This document shows, in pieces, positions 36,601-46,800 of a stretch of DNA of 64,000 nucleotides. How positions within the stretch are numbered: position 1 is the stretch's first letter; every line of letters starts with the position of its first letter. This DNA comes from Saxidomus purpurata. Lineage: Eukaryota > Mollusca > Bivalvia > Venerida > Veneridae. The DNA lies in NCBI GenBank assembly GCA_022818135.1, contig JAFMSR010000006.1:34946997-35010996 (forward strand). The letters are read 5' to 3'. The notes beneath the pieces are model-generated. The model ran no database searches. It had not been told where the DNA came from and worked only from the letters and a program-made list of their open reading frames with translations. Both the position numbers and the translations under genes were made by a program.

Positions 36601-38722
36601 AAAAAACTATCCTGAACTTTTTTGAACGCGTAGTAGTACATCACTGTTACTTTAAAACGCAAAATACGATTATTGGACGCATTTGTTTACACATGTCACT
36701 TCTTTATGTCATTTACAGCACATTGTCCTTGGAAGAACATGCTGTATTTTATCGTAAAATATATGTTTACATAGTAAAGGCAGCTGCTTGTGTTATAATT
36801 TTTCACATTTCCTAACAAGGTTGAGGAAACCTGCATCTATCTACCAGTAATGATTAATGCACAACTGATAGTGCTGCTTACATATAAGTTTGCAATATGT
36901 TCACAAATCGTTCATGTATAGTGCATTCTGTACGCATTCATCATTTGCTTATCGTGCATTTGTTACTCGTGTAACATTCATATTGTGCATTATGCAATGC
37001 ATAGTTTATTCCATTTGATGAACGTTGCATGATTGGGAAGCTATAAATGTGGTCCAAAATAATGTGAAAGACCTAATGTGTATTTTGTTTAATCAACATG
37101 CATTGTTTACATAGTATTTAATTAACAATCAGACTAGGCTGCTCAAGTTCTACTGGAAAAGAATATTTTGATACTTTACTCATTTTTTTCCAAAAATATA
37201 TTTCTCTTTGTCTTGTGAGAGACCAAGAGATTTTAATTTCCGACGAAACAAAAAGTAAATTTTCTCGCTCGACGTATTGTGCAAGCTTTTCATCAGATAT
37301 AAAGAAAACAGGATACAGTATACAGCTCACTCTCGAAAATTCCTTAGTGACATGATATGAATCCAGTAGTTTATTCACATAGCTGTATAAAATTGTATTA
37401 GATGATTGTTGCAGATTCAAATCAGCACTTTCTTTTCCGTACCTAGACCAAAATCAACAATTTAATGTTCCAGGTAGTACACGTGTTTAATTTTTACACC
37501 TTGAATTCCAATTTTCTGCATCTTATTGAATATGGCAGCTTTGCCATGGGGCATTTTATGTGTATGTAAGAGTTATTATCAACTTATCTATAAACAGTAT
37601 AATGTTTTCAATATTTATTGACTATAAGTTTGTTTTTCTCTCTCTGATAAATTGTATTTAAATAATTTAAAAGATTTTATGTGTTTGATTTTGCACTTTT
37701 GGTTAAATGCACGAAATCGTCATAACATAACAAGTAAATCAAGTATCTTGTTGATTTCGATTGCTCATCATTCATAGTCTGCTCATCACAGAAGGAGCAT
37801 GAATTATGCTTACGAGAATCGTTCATTTTTGGTTAGTTCTGTGTGCAAAGTAACATGTAAGCACTACTGTATGTGCAGAGTAACATGACAAAAACAATGG
37901 CAATTGTTAAATTTTTCAGGCCATTGGTTTTGCCTAAACTGTTGAAACTTTTACAAAGTGTGGGCTATTAAACAGCCCGAAAAATGCCTGATTCAATCTC
38001 AATTTTAGCCACCAGACTTCTTTCAAGAATCATGTTCTATCACTATTTCAATTCTTTGATTCTCGATGTTTTAAAATGTAAACAATCAAAGAACTCTTAC
38101 CCTGTGGGCCTGGATAGCTCAGTGGTTAGGTCTTTAGCCTTCAGAACAGGAGATCCTGGGTTAAAATCCCATCCAAGGAATGAGGTGCACCCTTTGGCAA
38201 AGACATTGATGTCACATATGCCTCAGTCCACCAAGCTGCAAATGGGTAGCAGCGATAAAAATGTCACTGCCTCTCTGTTGTGAGCGTGTTGACATCTGAA
38301 ATGAGTGTTCGAGAGCAATTCAATAAGCTATGGAGCCTTCTTAATAAACAAACTAAAATAAATTTGTATAAAGAGCATAAACTAAAGAACTTTAACAGCT
38401 GAAGCCAACAAACTAAAATCATGTTGAAAAATGAGATCAGTATTAGTTTATACTAATTTATTTATTCTCGATTGTGAAACAAGTTTTTACAACTTATATT
38501 AATCACTCTCGAGACTCATTCATGATGGAATCAACCTAATGAGATCAGTACGATGGCCATATCTGCCACAAAAGTACCTCTCTCTCACAGAACTCATTTT
38601 AATGGTAAATTATTTTACTATTTCAGTCTCACATTAAAGGGCCGTGCATGGAGGGGAGATGTTGTCCTTGTAGCAAGTTCCAGAAGCTTTTTGAGAAGCT
38701 GAGAGATGCATTCGATTGTTGA
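27557..38722 (+). CDS. TRAF-type RING finger protein, spliced, 5' end unresolved
   Basis: Four plus-strand exons join with matching phases: 27557-27698, 28477-28549, 28832-28936 and 38627-38722 (TGA). The product has a RING finger (VCSHCKKLLNRPVQTKNGHR, FCQHC, then ICWRC across the first splice). A conserved TRAF link follows (DVFSDKG) and then one Cys/His zinc finger (LPACCRACG, then SHIKGPCMEGRCC). It ends soon after, in DAFDC, without the coiled coil and MATH domain of full TRAFs. RING-TRAF proteins are E3 ligases of receptor signalling, and short RING-zinc-finger forms are known. Missing is an upstream exon with the start codon, although an internal Met lies 6 residues before the first RING cysteine. 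The last intron is 9.7 kb and holds a CR1/L2-like LINE in the opposite orientation. Confidence 0.68.
28477..28549 (+). CDS. TRAF-like gene, second exon
   Basis: 73 bp. The acceptor is ttattgtag and the donor GTACGT; phase 2 in, phase 0 out. It encodes KSTICWRCVEDNVQEDKKCN then KLKT. The CWRC pair supplies the last two RING ligands. The exon matches the phase of the preceding RING exon exactly and is too short to be found as an open frame alone. Confidence 0.68.
28832..28936 (+). CDS. TRAF-like gene, third exon
   Basis: 105 bp, phase 0 at both ends, acceptor tcattttgcag and donor GTAACA. It encodes THDVFSDKGVVFDIYHLPAC, then CRACGMHASFFEINK. The FSD(K) turn and the LPACC..CG start of a zinc finger follow the order seen after the RING in TRAF proteins. 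A hairpin-rich repeat begins about 20 bp after the donor. Confidence 0.68.
28955..29095. repeat. Inverted-repeat element with CCCTTTCTAAC ends
   Basis: Left end ccctttctaacgcaata and right end ttgtgtgttagaaaaggg face each other, with an inner hairpin gcgactatt...atagtcgc. A TTAA follows on the right but the left flank is ATTA, so a piggyBac origin is only possible. Confidence 0.5.
29096..29262. repeat. Foldback element with gggttaac ends
   Basis: Imperfect arms of about 75 bp run from gggttaactattttgtga to the mirror of aaaacagttaaccc, around a GC-rich loop (ctccggctaacgccgtcgccg). It abuts the preceding inverted-repeat element directly. Confidence 0.6.
29846..34235 (-). pseudogene. LINE ORF2 (endonuclease-reverse transcriptase), interrupted
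   Basis: Reading starts in frame just after the ORF1 stop (SGPSYVANEYTKSNRFNYLI), includes a cysteine cluster CNECYMYPCEC, and is split by the TA-flanked element 33012-34119. It resumes at 33,009 with the endonuclease start LKIVHLNVQHTLPKLDEI and SETFL. A frameshift in a T-run near 32,505 joins to the 903-codon frame 32557-29846. That frame holds YRPPD, GDYN (97-100), SDHKP (163), NYRPIS (465), FDTVN (542), GVPQGS (593) and the catalytic YADD (624-627), plus a complete C-terminus. The product would nick target DNA and reverse-transcribe element RNA. Removing the insertion and the one-base shift conceptually would leave a continuous frame, so this is a young copy. Confidence 0.85.
33012..34119. 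mobile_element. Pogo/Tigger-like element inside LINE ORF2
   Basis: Termini CAGTAAAACTTCGATAACTC and its mirror (gttaacgaagttttactg), flanked by TA (33010-33011, 34120-34121). Near both ends ctcgagttatc recurs many times, forming subterminal repeats. 1,108 bp, no transposase frame. The CAGT...AACxTCG ends and TA target match the pogo/Tigger group. Confidence 0.8.
34236..35840 (-). CDS. LINE ORF1 protein with SGNH hydrolase domain
   Basis: 534 codons. The N-terminal 130 residues form an unnamed domain (YCYTMNLYETRCSVLVNGSN) seen in related molluscan LINE proteins as I recall. Residues about 202-295 look like a coiled coil. Residues 330-490 carry the SGNH hydrolase blocks: LLIGDS with the nucleophile serine at 338, YTGGNN at 383-388, and RDGIHLSDDG with the D and H at 469 and 472. 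Esterase domains in ORF1 are described for CR1/L2 elements; the protein presumably binds element RNA, with the esterase role unknown. It ends in TAG at 34238-34236, and the same frame stays open beyond it into ORF2. No lesion was seen, so this frame could still be made. Confidence 0.85.
   Translation of the reverse strand: MDDNCSAEPEIRDFDLNDKKTIQKKVVASSRDDIKFETTEGGITLKLNTDVYPHFSSTTFRYFTENNLIAKHIPVTDKKGKHVETRYKIFKDDTYCYTMNLYETRCSVLVNGSNQRRFVEIDFREILDAMEISLHVRADDSLHSLTGGISLDYESEETQVKSIESKTAVSEISNSSHCHSSRTTKTVSHTPSGDVSEPVQTDLSAVMNMLITIESDITEIGATLNKHMEDSSRQVSQLRDEIASMKSYNKVLYQNTLGELETVTNTTKNIETAINSSAEVLLKRLQSMADIIKTRNTQNSTTCTPTTQRPVEDGASNSPHSSERTQDHNKRVLLIGDSTLKGIYPRGLHQDTDVRTLRRADTRKVLQTLQEMNLKIYEKVVVYTGGNNVANGNSTSTLSRDLNELATTVVNSGSSFYISTLCPRADVKVMDANEAIKHLCQENNFKCIDPYSSFVYGDGAVVSGYYQRDGIHLSDDGTRTLLRKINDIVAIYTKGSPARHNHINQRARGTTTGSRVQFGRYRYTGRDSRNNLYN
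35854..35959 (-). repeat. Two 53 bp repeats in the LINE 5' UTR
   Basis: ctagccttttataatttgat and the following 33 bp recur at exactly 53 bp spacing (35854, 35907). Tandem 5' monomers often act as promoters in LINEs; that role here is inferred. Confidence 0.65.
36443..36562. repeat. Short foldback sequence
   Basis: tccctgtattttattgtt and aacaataaaatataggga are inverted, around a second inner inverted pair (taaatcacgag / gcatgattta). Probably a small MITE. Confidence 0.55.
37118..37442 (-). CDS. Possible terminal exon of an unknown protein
   Basis: An acceptor ttttggtctag opens a phase-2 frame that runs 107 codons to TAA at 37118. It reads YGKESADLNLQQSSNTILYS, then VTKEFSRVSCILYPVFFISD and ISWSLTRQREIYFWKKMSKV. 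The composition is protein-like, but I do not recognise a family and could not find a partner exon. It lies between the LINE and the last TRAF-like exon, on the opposite strand to the latter. It could be chance. Confidence 0.28.
38107..38357 (+). repeat. tRNA-derived SINE
   Basis: The head is ggcctggatagctcagtgg (A box) with gggttaaaatccc (B box) 30 bp later. A body with gtagcagcgataaaaatgtc and a tail ending in aaactaaaataaatttgtat follow. Its 3' part, gagtgttcgagagcaattcaataagc, matches the tails of the SINEs at 50,034 and 53,115. Confidence 0.75.
38443..38540 (-). repeat. SINE 3' tail
   Basis: Reverse complement of the tail of the SINE at 53,115-53,326 (gagactc, gattaatataagttgtaa, attctcgattgtgaaac motifs). 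Head missing. Confidence 0.65.
38627..38722 (+). CDS. TRAF-like gene, last exon
   Basis: Acceptor tatttcag at 38626, phase 0, ending in TGA at 38720-38722. It encodes SHIKGPCMEGRCCPCSKFQK, then LFEKLRDAFDC. The HxxxxC...C pattern completes the zinc finger begun in the previous exon, as in TRAF-type fingers (C..CG...H....C). The join crosses 9.7 kb. Phase agreement and domain completion are the evidence that this exon belongs to the same gene; a transcript would settle it. Confidence 0.62.
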   Translation, partial: SHIKGPCMEGRCCPCSKFQKLFEKLRDAFDC

Positions 38723-40204
38723 AAAGACATTCTGAGCGGAAATTGGATAACATTGTTGCTATTTTTTATTTCTGTGACTGACTAGAACATTCTTATAACT
38801 CACTGGATATTCATACTATGATTATACAGTTAGATTATGAAAGTGACTTTAAATGAACTGCTAATAAGCTTTTTGAATACAGAGTAAGCAACCATACATA
38901 CATCAGGTTAGACATTAAACTTCAAATATCACAAAGTGCTTTTTCTTATGGGTGAATGATGAACTTCTCATTTAATGGTTTACTTGTTGATGGACTTCTG
39001 GAGAAAAACCATGGTAAATTGTAATAATTAGTTTTTCTTCTGTGAGAAATTATTCATAATCACTCAAGAACTTCAGTCTATAAAAATAAGTTTATCACAT
39101 ACAATTCACATATTAATACAATGTACATATAGGTGTTTGTTTGGTAGCACAACCAAACTAGACAAAAGGGAGGTAGGTCCCAATTTTTCATTGAATTAAC
39201 AAACTGTTGAAATGTGATTTGCCTCTGAGCCATGTTTAAGAAATGTCAATTCTGGTTTCAAAACTCTGATTCATTTTGAAAATACAAAAACAATTTACTA
39301 TGGTTGCAGTGGTGCATATTACATTGCAGCATTTTTGTGTATTCTTTTTGCATTCATCATTTCTTCTTTCTGTAAAATATATTGAGATACTTAGAGATTT
39401 TAACCTCCACTGAAACCAAAAGTAGTCTCATTCTGTGTAATGTGCAAGCTTTCCACCAGATATTTTGCTCTTTACAATAAAGGGGCCAAAACTTCCAAGT
39501 TTAACAATCAAAATGTTTAGTTCCCTTCATTGTGAATCGTGTATCATGTTGTTTTGGACTGTTCATCATGCATAATTCATTCACCAGATATTGTGTGCAT
39601 AATGCATGTCATACATATAGTTTGCATGTTTTGTTCATTCTGTGTACATAGTTATACATAACACATAGTCACAACTGTATTCTATGACTATGTTACCGTT
39701 TCTATAACACTAACGAACTAATTTCTGGCAACTAACCAGAGTTATGATAGATATATATACTATTTAGCAACACCAGTGCCTGTCTGGAGCTTATGTATAT
39801 TCACTAGCCAGTTGAGATTTGCTTCTGAAATCCTGATATTTTTGTGTGAGTTTAAACAAGGTTTCAGTCCAAGAAGTGATAAAACTTTAGAGCCAAGTTT
39901 TGTAGAATATAATAGATTTTCAACCATTTCCACACAACAAAGGACTTTAAAACGTGTTTGAGAAAAGAAAAAATCCATTAAACTCATGGATGAGCCACAA
40001 GATCTGACATACATGTATATCTAAGCTTGTGGTACAAGTTTCTATAAAACTAGTCAGCATATTGAACGATCTCTTCAAAATTGTGTTTTTTGTTAAGAAT
40101 ATATCCATACAGTTCCAAAGCCTACATAATGCAATGGACTAATGTGGCACTCATGGACAGAATTCTTAATTTATGAAATAGTATCCGTTCCAGCGGCATT
40201 CATC
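38723..40204. other. Interval between the two convergent genes
   Basis: No further exon is supported. A minus-strand frame at 40014-39760 is open but lacks any recognisable domain. 3' exons of the LRP-like gene may be hidden here. Confidence 0.3.
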
Positions 40205-40313
40205 TTCTAATAAACAATGACTTGTAGTTCTGATGTGTAGTAATTAACCATGAAGCCGGAGGCCTGAGAGGTTAATAACTGCACATCAGAATGACCAAGA
40301 GTTGTTTATTAGA
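40205..40313. repeat. Foldback hairpin
   Basis: Arms tctaataaacaatgacttg and the mirror ending gttgtttattaga surround ccggaggcc at 40,259. Sequence to 40,520 continues a dispersed repeat shared, in reverse orientation, with 11,540-12,640, including a TGACGTCA at 40,436. Confidence 0.72.
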
Positions 40314-40630
40314 CAATGAAAACTCCTGGAACAGTTGTTATATTGATTCTAACATTACCAGATATAACAAAAGGTGAATAAATGCAAAGCATTATTTTCT
40401 TCATGGATATTTATTTTACGTTATGTGGCACAATATGACGTCATTTTTTAAGTCATATCCATTGTTTATGGCATAATGAAACCTTTTTTCCTACTCTTTG
40501 TATATAGAGACGAAATTGTGAGTCACTTGAATGTTACTTCACTTTCGATTTAATAGCATGTGTGTATACACCTGCAGTGACTAAGTAAAAGAATTTTCCA
40601 GCAGTATGCTAAGCTTGTGTAAGTTTATAC

Positions 40631-40829
40631 CTTAGTTGTAGTCCAGTAAATGTTGTGAGAGCTCGGGTCATGTGCCATACCTTCTACAGCTGACAGCTTG
40701 TACAGCAAAGATGACAATCTGTAGAGATTAGATATTACATACATATTCTTATCAGATATAAGCCATTGTTCTTTTCTGTCTCTGTGTTTAATAAGTGAAC
40801 AATTGTTTGCTGGCTTTCGAGCTAAACAT
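40631..40829 (-). CDS. Exon 9 of LRP-like gene, last exon joined
   Basis: The acceptor ttaaatag completes the phase-2 codon of exon 8, and donor GTATAA leaves phase 0. It encodes CLARKPANNCSLIKHRDRKE, then QWLISDKNMYVISNLYRLSS and, after GMAHDPSSHN, the YWTD-type tetrapeptide in NIYWTTTK. Two cysteines near the start suggest a switch of propeller or a linker. A second acceptor, catttcag at 40844, would bring an in-frame stop, so it is disfavoured. No phase-0 acceptor with a convincing domain was found further on. Confidence 0.6.
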
Positions 40830-43800
40830 CTATTTAAGCTCTGAAATGTCATGACACAACGCATAATATTTTGTCAATAAAAAGGAAATAAAAGTGAAGT
40901 TAATCAAGTATATTTGTTATTGTTCCTAAGAAGTTCTAGACTATCATCCTTCTCAAAAGACTGTAAAAATTGTTTTGCCCATGTAAATATGTATAACTTT
41001 ATTTTCAACAGCATTTCAGTAATAGATAACATAACAGTCATTCTTAGGAAACAAGAGTTTTAGACCCCTATCTTACATAAGAACCTTTCCAATTATCATT
41101 TACGAAGCTAGGTCCGTACCAAGGCACGGCCCGACGACCCTGTGTGAGGTTTAGTGATTACGTTTCACCAGCCTTAACCACTCTACCATGAAGGCAGGGA
41201 TGCCAGGGTATAATTAGCCACTGCTATTTTTGAAATGTAAACTTGATATACCAAACAAATGCAGAGAAAGGGAGACAACTCTCCTACATAAAAATGTCAC
41301 ATTTCAGAAGACATTGCAAAGTTTTGTGGTTTCAAGAATTTTCATCACAGGGTTTTAAGGTTTACAAAGCCATGTAGTCATCAAAATTTGAAACTGAAAA
41401 CAATTTGGCTACTGTAACAGTTTTTTGTAAGAAAATAAACCATTAAATGTCCCATTTTCACATTAAAGACCTTCTATTTGATTTTTCTTTCATTGTCGCA
41501 GATCCTAAACCAATGTGAAGATCAACTCACTGTGGATTCTGCAACCATATCATCTGTACTACTCTCTCCTTAATACTGTCATACACCACACAGTTCACCT
41601 CTGCATTTAGCAGTCTTTGACCTCGGTCGTCATGGTTACCAATGAATTCTTTAGGAATGTCATAAATGCCAGTCATCCCAGACACCATCAATCTTTCAGC
41701 ATCCTTCCTTCCTGTAAACAAAGCTAAACAGCTGTCAAAATATCTCGATGTTCACAAACAAATGTTTTACAAAACATTTTCTCCATTTATCACTGAAGGT
41801 GAAGAAAAACCCCAGATGGTGCCTTGACCAAGTTATCCTACTTTTTTGCTAGCCACTTTGACAAAGTAGCGGATAAGAGCATTGCATGTGGGCGCTGAAC
41901 ACTTGGTTATGACTGTGTGTTAGAGAATACTTAAAAAATTTCAATTGATTTCACGCAAAAAGTTATCCAGGCACAGCATGCTGACTACATACACAGCTAA
42001 ACTTTGATTTTCAGGCAGTTGATGAGGAACAGTGCACCCAAACAAACAGCTCACAGTTAACTCTATTACATATATGGTTATTCAAAATGATGCAATGGAT
42101 TCTGAAACTGGGATGGTGTCTACATGTTGTAATTTATCTTCTTCACAATATATAGTAACAAGGCTATTTTTAACTATCATGAAGTGTTTAAGGTCCATTC
42201 CCCCCCCCCCCCCACTGGATTTCAAGGATAAATTTCTATGGATGAACTTATCCACAAATTGAAATCCCCACAAACAGCATTTCTGCAGTTTCTGTAAACT
42301 TACAGATATAAAATCCACAAATTCTATGTTCCAATGAAATTTCAATTTTTTTAACAACAATGAAATTTCATGCTGACATATATAGAGGTATACACAGTAA
42401 ATAACTTCAAGTGTAACATACATGTAAACTCAACTTTAAAATACATTTCTACTGTTCATACTTTACAACTAATTGCTGAATATGTAATAAAATATACAAA
42501 TATGTCCATAAGATACCAACTTGTACATTTCCCTTCTGTATCTAATTCCATATCAACAGGTCACAAACATCTGTAACCATGGTTACTGTTGCTAGGTACA
42601 CACAGGTGACAACAGGGCAAAGAACCACAGGGATTTGCTGTAAATGTAACACACAATTCTGATTTGACAATGGACTCTCAATCTTACCAGTCACCAGTTT
42701 AAATATTGTTCCTGGCAGGACATGATACTTAACTTGATCAAAACTGTTCAAATATTTACATGTACAACCCACTCAGAGCAAAATCTTCCTCAGTTTTTAA
42801 AACCACATACATAAATCTGATGACTAATCAGAACATGAATACAATACATTAAAAGATAGTATTCTCTAGCTCAATGTACATAATCTTAAAAGGCTTGTAC
42901 ATTGAAGTTAAACAAGGTACTTGAGCTTGTCACAGGACAGATGTTGCCTTTTGTACAGCATTTACAATATGAACACTAGTATTAGTATTTCTTTAGTAGT
43001 TTATACTGTAGTTTACAAGCCTCATAATATTCATGTACTCCCTTCTTTTCCTTGTCGTATAATGCCTCCTTCTAGTTTAGCTACCTGCAGGTTGGAAGTT
43101 TACCTGACCATTGTTCCTTGGGAGAATCAGTACTAAACTCCTATCACAACTTTCTCACATGACATACTGTACTATTCACTCACAAAGAAAACAGTGCTAT
43201 GCAATACATTACAATAATATTACACTCAAAATAGTTAGATGTTCAACAATAAAAAGCGTGAAACAGATCCCACAACAATGAGCATAAAGCTATCGTCCAA
43301 ACAGTGCCAAAACCAAAGAGATACAAAATTTTAAAAAGTTAGCTGCCTAACTCTTGCCTAACTAAATTTGTACATTTTTCAATTTAGACTGTCCCAATAA
43401 TCGACTGGATAGCCAACAGAACGAATCATGGTCACAGATTTGCAAGCCGATCATGATCTTAACTGGTCATAAAGGCAGAATCTTTTGCTACCACTACAAA
43501 AATATTAATGTTGACAGATATGATTTAAAACTAAATATTTAGGATGATTTAGGACAGTTGTGGTTATTTGAAACAAGTTGCTTTAAAAAGGTATAAATCA
43601 ACAATGTGTACTAAGGCATAATACTGCATAAATGCACTTTTTGTAAACTAGTTTACTATGGCAAATGCCAAGGAGAATGTGCAAGACTCGCCTCATTTGA
43701 TGTTGTTAGACTATAACCTTAAGCACTTGTCCAATAACTCTAAATGTATTAAAGGTGATGGTAAATACTCAAGTTAAGTCAGAGTCTAGGGACCAGTAAA

Positions 43801-46800
43801 AAAAAAGCAACTTTCAACTTAAAAGGAATTTGTTTGAACAGTTTGATTATATTTGAAAAGTATTTACATTAGGGATGTCATTGATTAAAAGTTTTGTTTC
43901 GACATATCAATTTAGAAATCTCGACGATACAGCGATATATCGATACACGGGCGTAAAGAAGTCACTTACTATATATTCTACCAAATCTCTGGACTATATT
44001 TGTACGAAACATATGGTTCTGGTCTATAATATATATCAACTCTTGCAGTGATGAAATGTTTTTGCCTATAAGGCCACATTTCATTAAATCACCATTCGTT
44101 AGAAAACCCGAAACTCTGGGTAGAGTGATTGTTCATATTCTGGTTAAGTTTTGATGAAATTTTCGAACGTGAAACTGTAGATCATGGCACAGTAAAACAT
44201 TATTCGATATACGATTTTTCAAAACGGCAATCGATATCGAATCGAAAGTGTTTGATCGTTGATATATCAATATCATTTGAATCGATTACATCCCTAATTT
44301 ACATTGGCAGGAACAGCCAATGACTGAGATGAAAAGTCTTTGACTTCACAGCATGTTCACTGTATAATATAACATTACTAACCTATATCCTGTGTGTCAT
44401 ACAGGACACGATGGTAAACTGCTGCCGTGGTGATGCTCCCTGTATCCAGACTCTCGTTACCTAGCAACTGACCTGTGAACTTGTTTATTACCACTGTACC
44501 ATTACTGCCAGTGACATATAATTGGTCTGACAGTACTGACACACCCGACACACTGGGAAATGTTATACTATTGCTGATAACAGATACCGGATGATATATA
44601 GAAATAACTTTAATCCTGTAACCCCTTAGTCATGTATAAATGTCCCTCTCATGTATACAGTAGAAACATTAACTTTTACCCTGCTACTGGTGGTGTTGCT
44701 TTTGCTACAAGTGTAGATCATGATCAGCCTTGTGTATCAGTTTACTGGTCATGACCTTCACTGTTTGCTATATAATGCGTGAATTTTCACTGAACATCGC
44801 TCCAAACAAGTTAATGGTCCAGTATTGAGTAACTGATGAGTAGACCAGTTTGCTTGGGAAGAATAGCAGGTTACAGGTAAATGGCTTACACTAAAACAAC
44901 ATGGCATCAAATATGTCCAAACACAACTACAAAGCACATTACTGACTCTGTTTACACATCTATTTTCTCTTAACTTAACAAAGTGTAGCTGAAAACCTAT
45001 ACAAGTACTTTGTTCAGTTGCAAATAGTATCACAAGACAAAACTTAACATTAATGCATTCTGAGTGGTTAAAAATACTGAAATTTACAGTCATCAAGTAA
45101 GTAATAGCATAAAATATGCAAGGGGAAAAGTGGAAGACATAATCTATAGGTATGTACCTTTCTATGCTCACTATTTAACTTCAGAGATTGAATTATGTAT
45201 CCACTCTGTGTTGTTGCTACCCAATAAAGTTCTCCAACTGTGGTATCAAGGAACAGGTTTCTAGGCTCGTTCAAACTGTCAAGAAGCAAAGAAAGCTGGG
45301 AACCATCTAGATCTGCAGTTTTAATGGAACCAGCTTGATCTTTCATACCCCATTCTGTCCACAGCAGTTTTCTGTAAGTCAGTATAACACAACACCTTTT
45401 TATTTCATTTTGAACAAATCTTACTATAAAGCGCCTGCGTCCTTCAATGATGCATGAAGCTTTGAAATTACAATGTTTATGCTCTTCTGGAAAAACCTCT
45501 ATTTAAATTAATGTCATCTTAGTATTTCCTGCCATAAGACAAAATAAATTTACTGTGCTCCCTTCACTTATACCTTTACTGATTCTTACCTTACTGTTCA
45601 ATGTGCAGGCATACTTTCTCAAATTTAAAACCTATTACAATGTAGCAGTAGTGAATCCCTGAACATAAATGTATATATCTATATAGTGCATAAAGCTGTC
45701 AAATACTTACCTAGATCTTATATGTAGTACAACAGAATGTGGTCTTTGTACGTCTTTAATAAGCACTGAGCAGTTATCAGCTTTCCATGTACACACAATG
45801 ATTGTACCTGCCTCATTATCTACCAGATATATATTGTCGGTGATCCAGTCTACAGCTACACTGGTAACAGACTTCAAACCTGCAAATAACCAACACATCC
45901 ATTACCTATCAAAAACGCTAGCAAGTTCTTACGTTCTGATGGCAATTCTACAACTCCTCAATGTCGGAGGTAATGACGATGATTGCAAAAATCAGTGTGT
46001 CTCCAAATATTTTAACTAGGCTAGATCTAGTCTAGTATAGAGTTTCAAACAACAGACAAGTTGTTAAAACTTAAAAAATTTATGCATTCAGTCGTCATTA
46101 CTTCATTTGGCTTAACTGGTTTGTTTATGCTGGTCTATTGTGGCCATGAACATTGTGACAAGGTTTGGTGAAAAATACATTATAAATGGTCTCCACTCGT
46201 TAGACAGGGAGTGGATGGCACTAAATGTGAATTTTCTGCTTTTCAATGGCTACATTTCACATAACTTTTATCTTGACAGTTTTCAAATTTAGCCCCAATA
46301 TCACACCCAAGAACATGCAGTTTGGTTCGGTGGTACATTGTGAAATAATACAGAAACACTTCTCCATGACTGTCAGAAGATAAGTTTCCTCAGTCTGACA
46401 CAAGCAGTGCACTGTTACCTGTATCAACAAAAGGGACTGGTTCCCCTGTTTTTCCCTCATCTAGACTGGTTCTGTACATAAGTGTTCCATGCTCTGACAC
46501 AAGCAGTATGCTGTTACCTGTATCAACAAGAGGGACTGGTTCTCCTCTTGTGTTTCCATCATCCAGGCTGGTTCTGTACACTACTGTTCCATTGTCTGAC
46601 ACAAGCAGTACACTATCATCTGGACCAAACCCTGTAATATTTATTGCATTTACCAGAATCTATGTCTTCAGTTACAAAAAGAAGTGGTGTACAAGCCTGC
46701 TTTATAATCATTATTGTATAATACTTTAGTTTGGCAGAGCTAAATTTTGGCAGCAATCAAAAAATGTACAATAGTATGTAGTTACCAAACCCTGCATCCC

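Noticed and set aside
39760..40014. 84-codon minus-strand frame as a 3' exon of the LRP-like gene
   Set aside because: The frame has no propeller, EGF or membrane features, and the phase-0 acceptor nearby leads to a different frame that stops after 18 codons.
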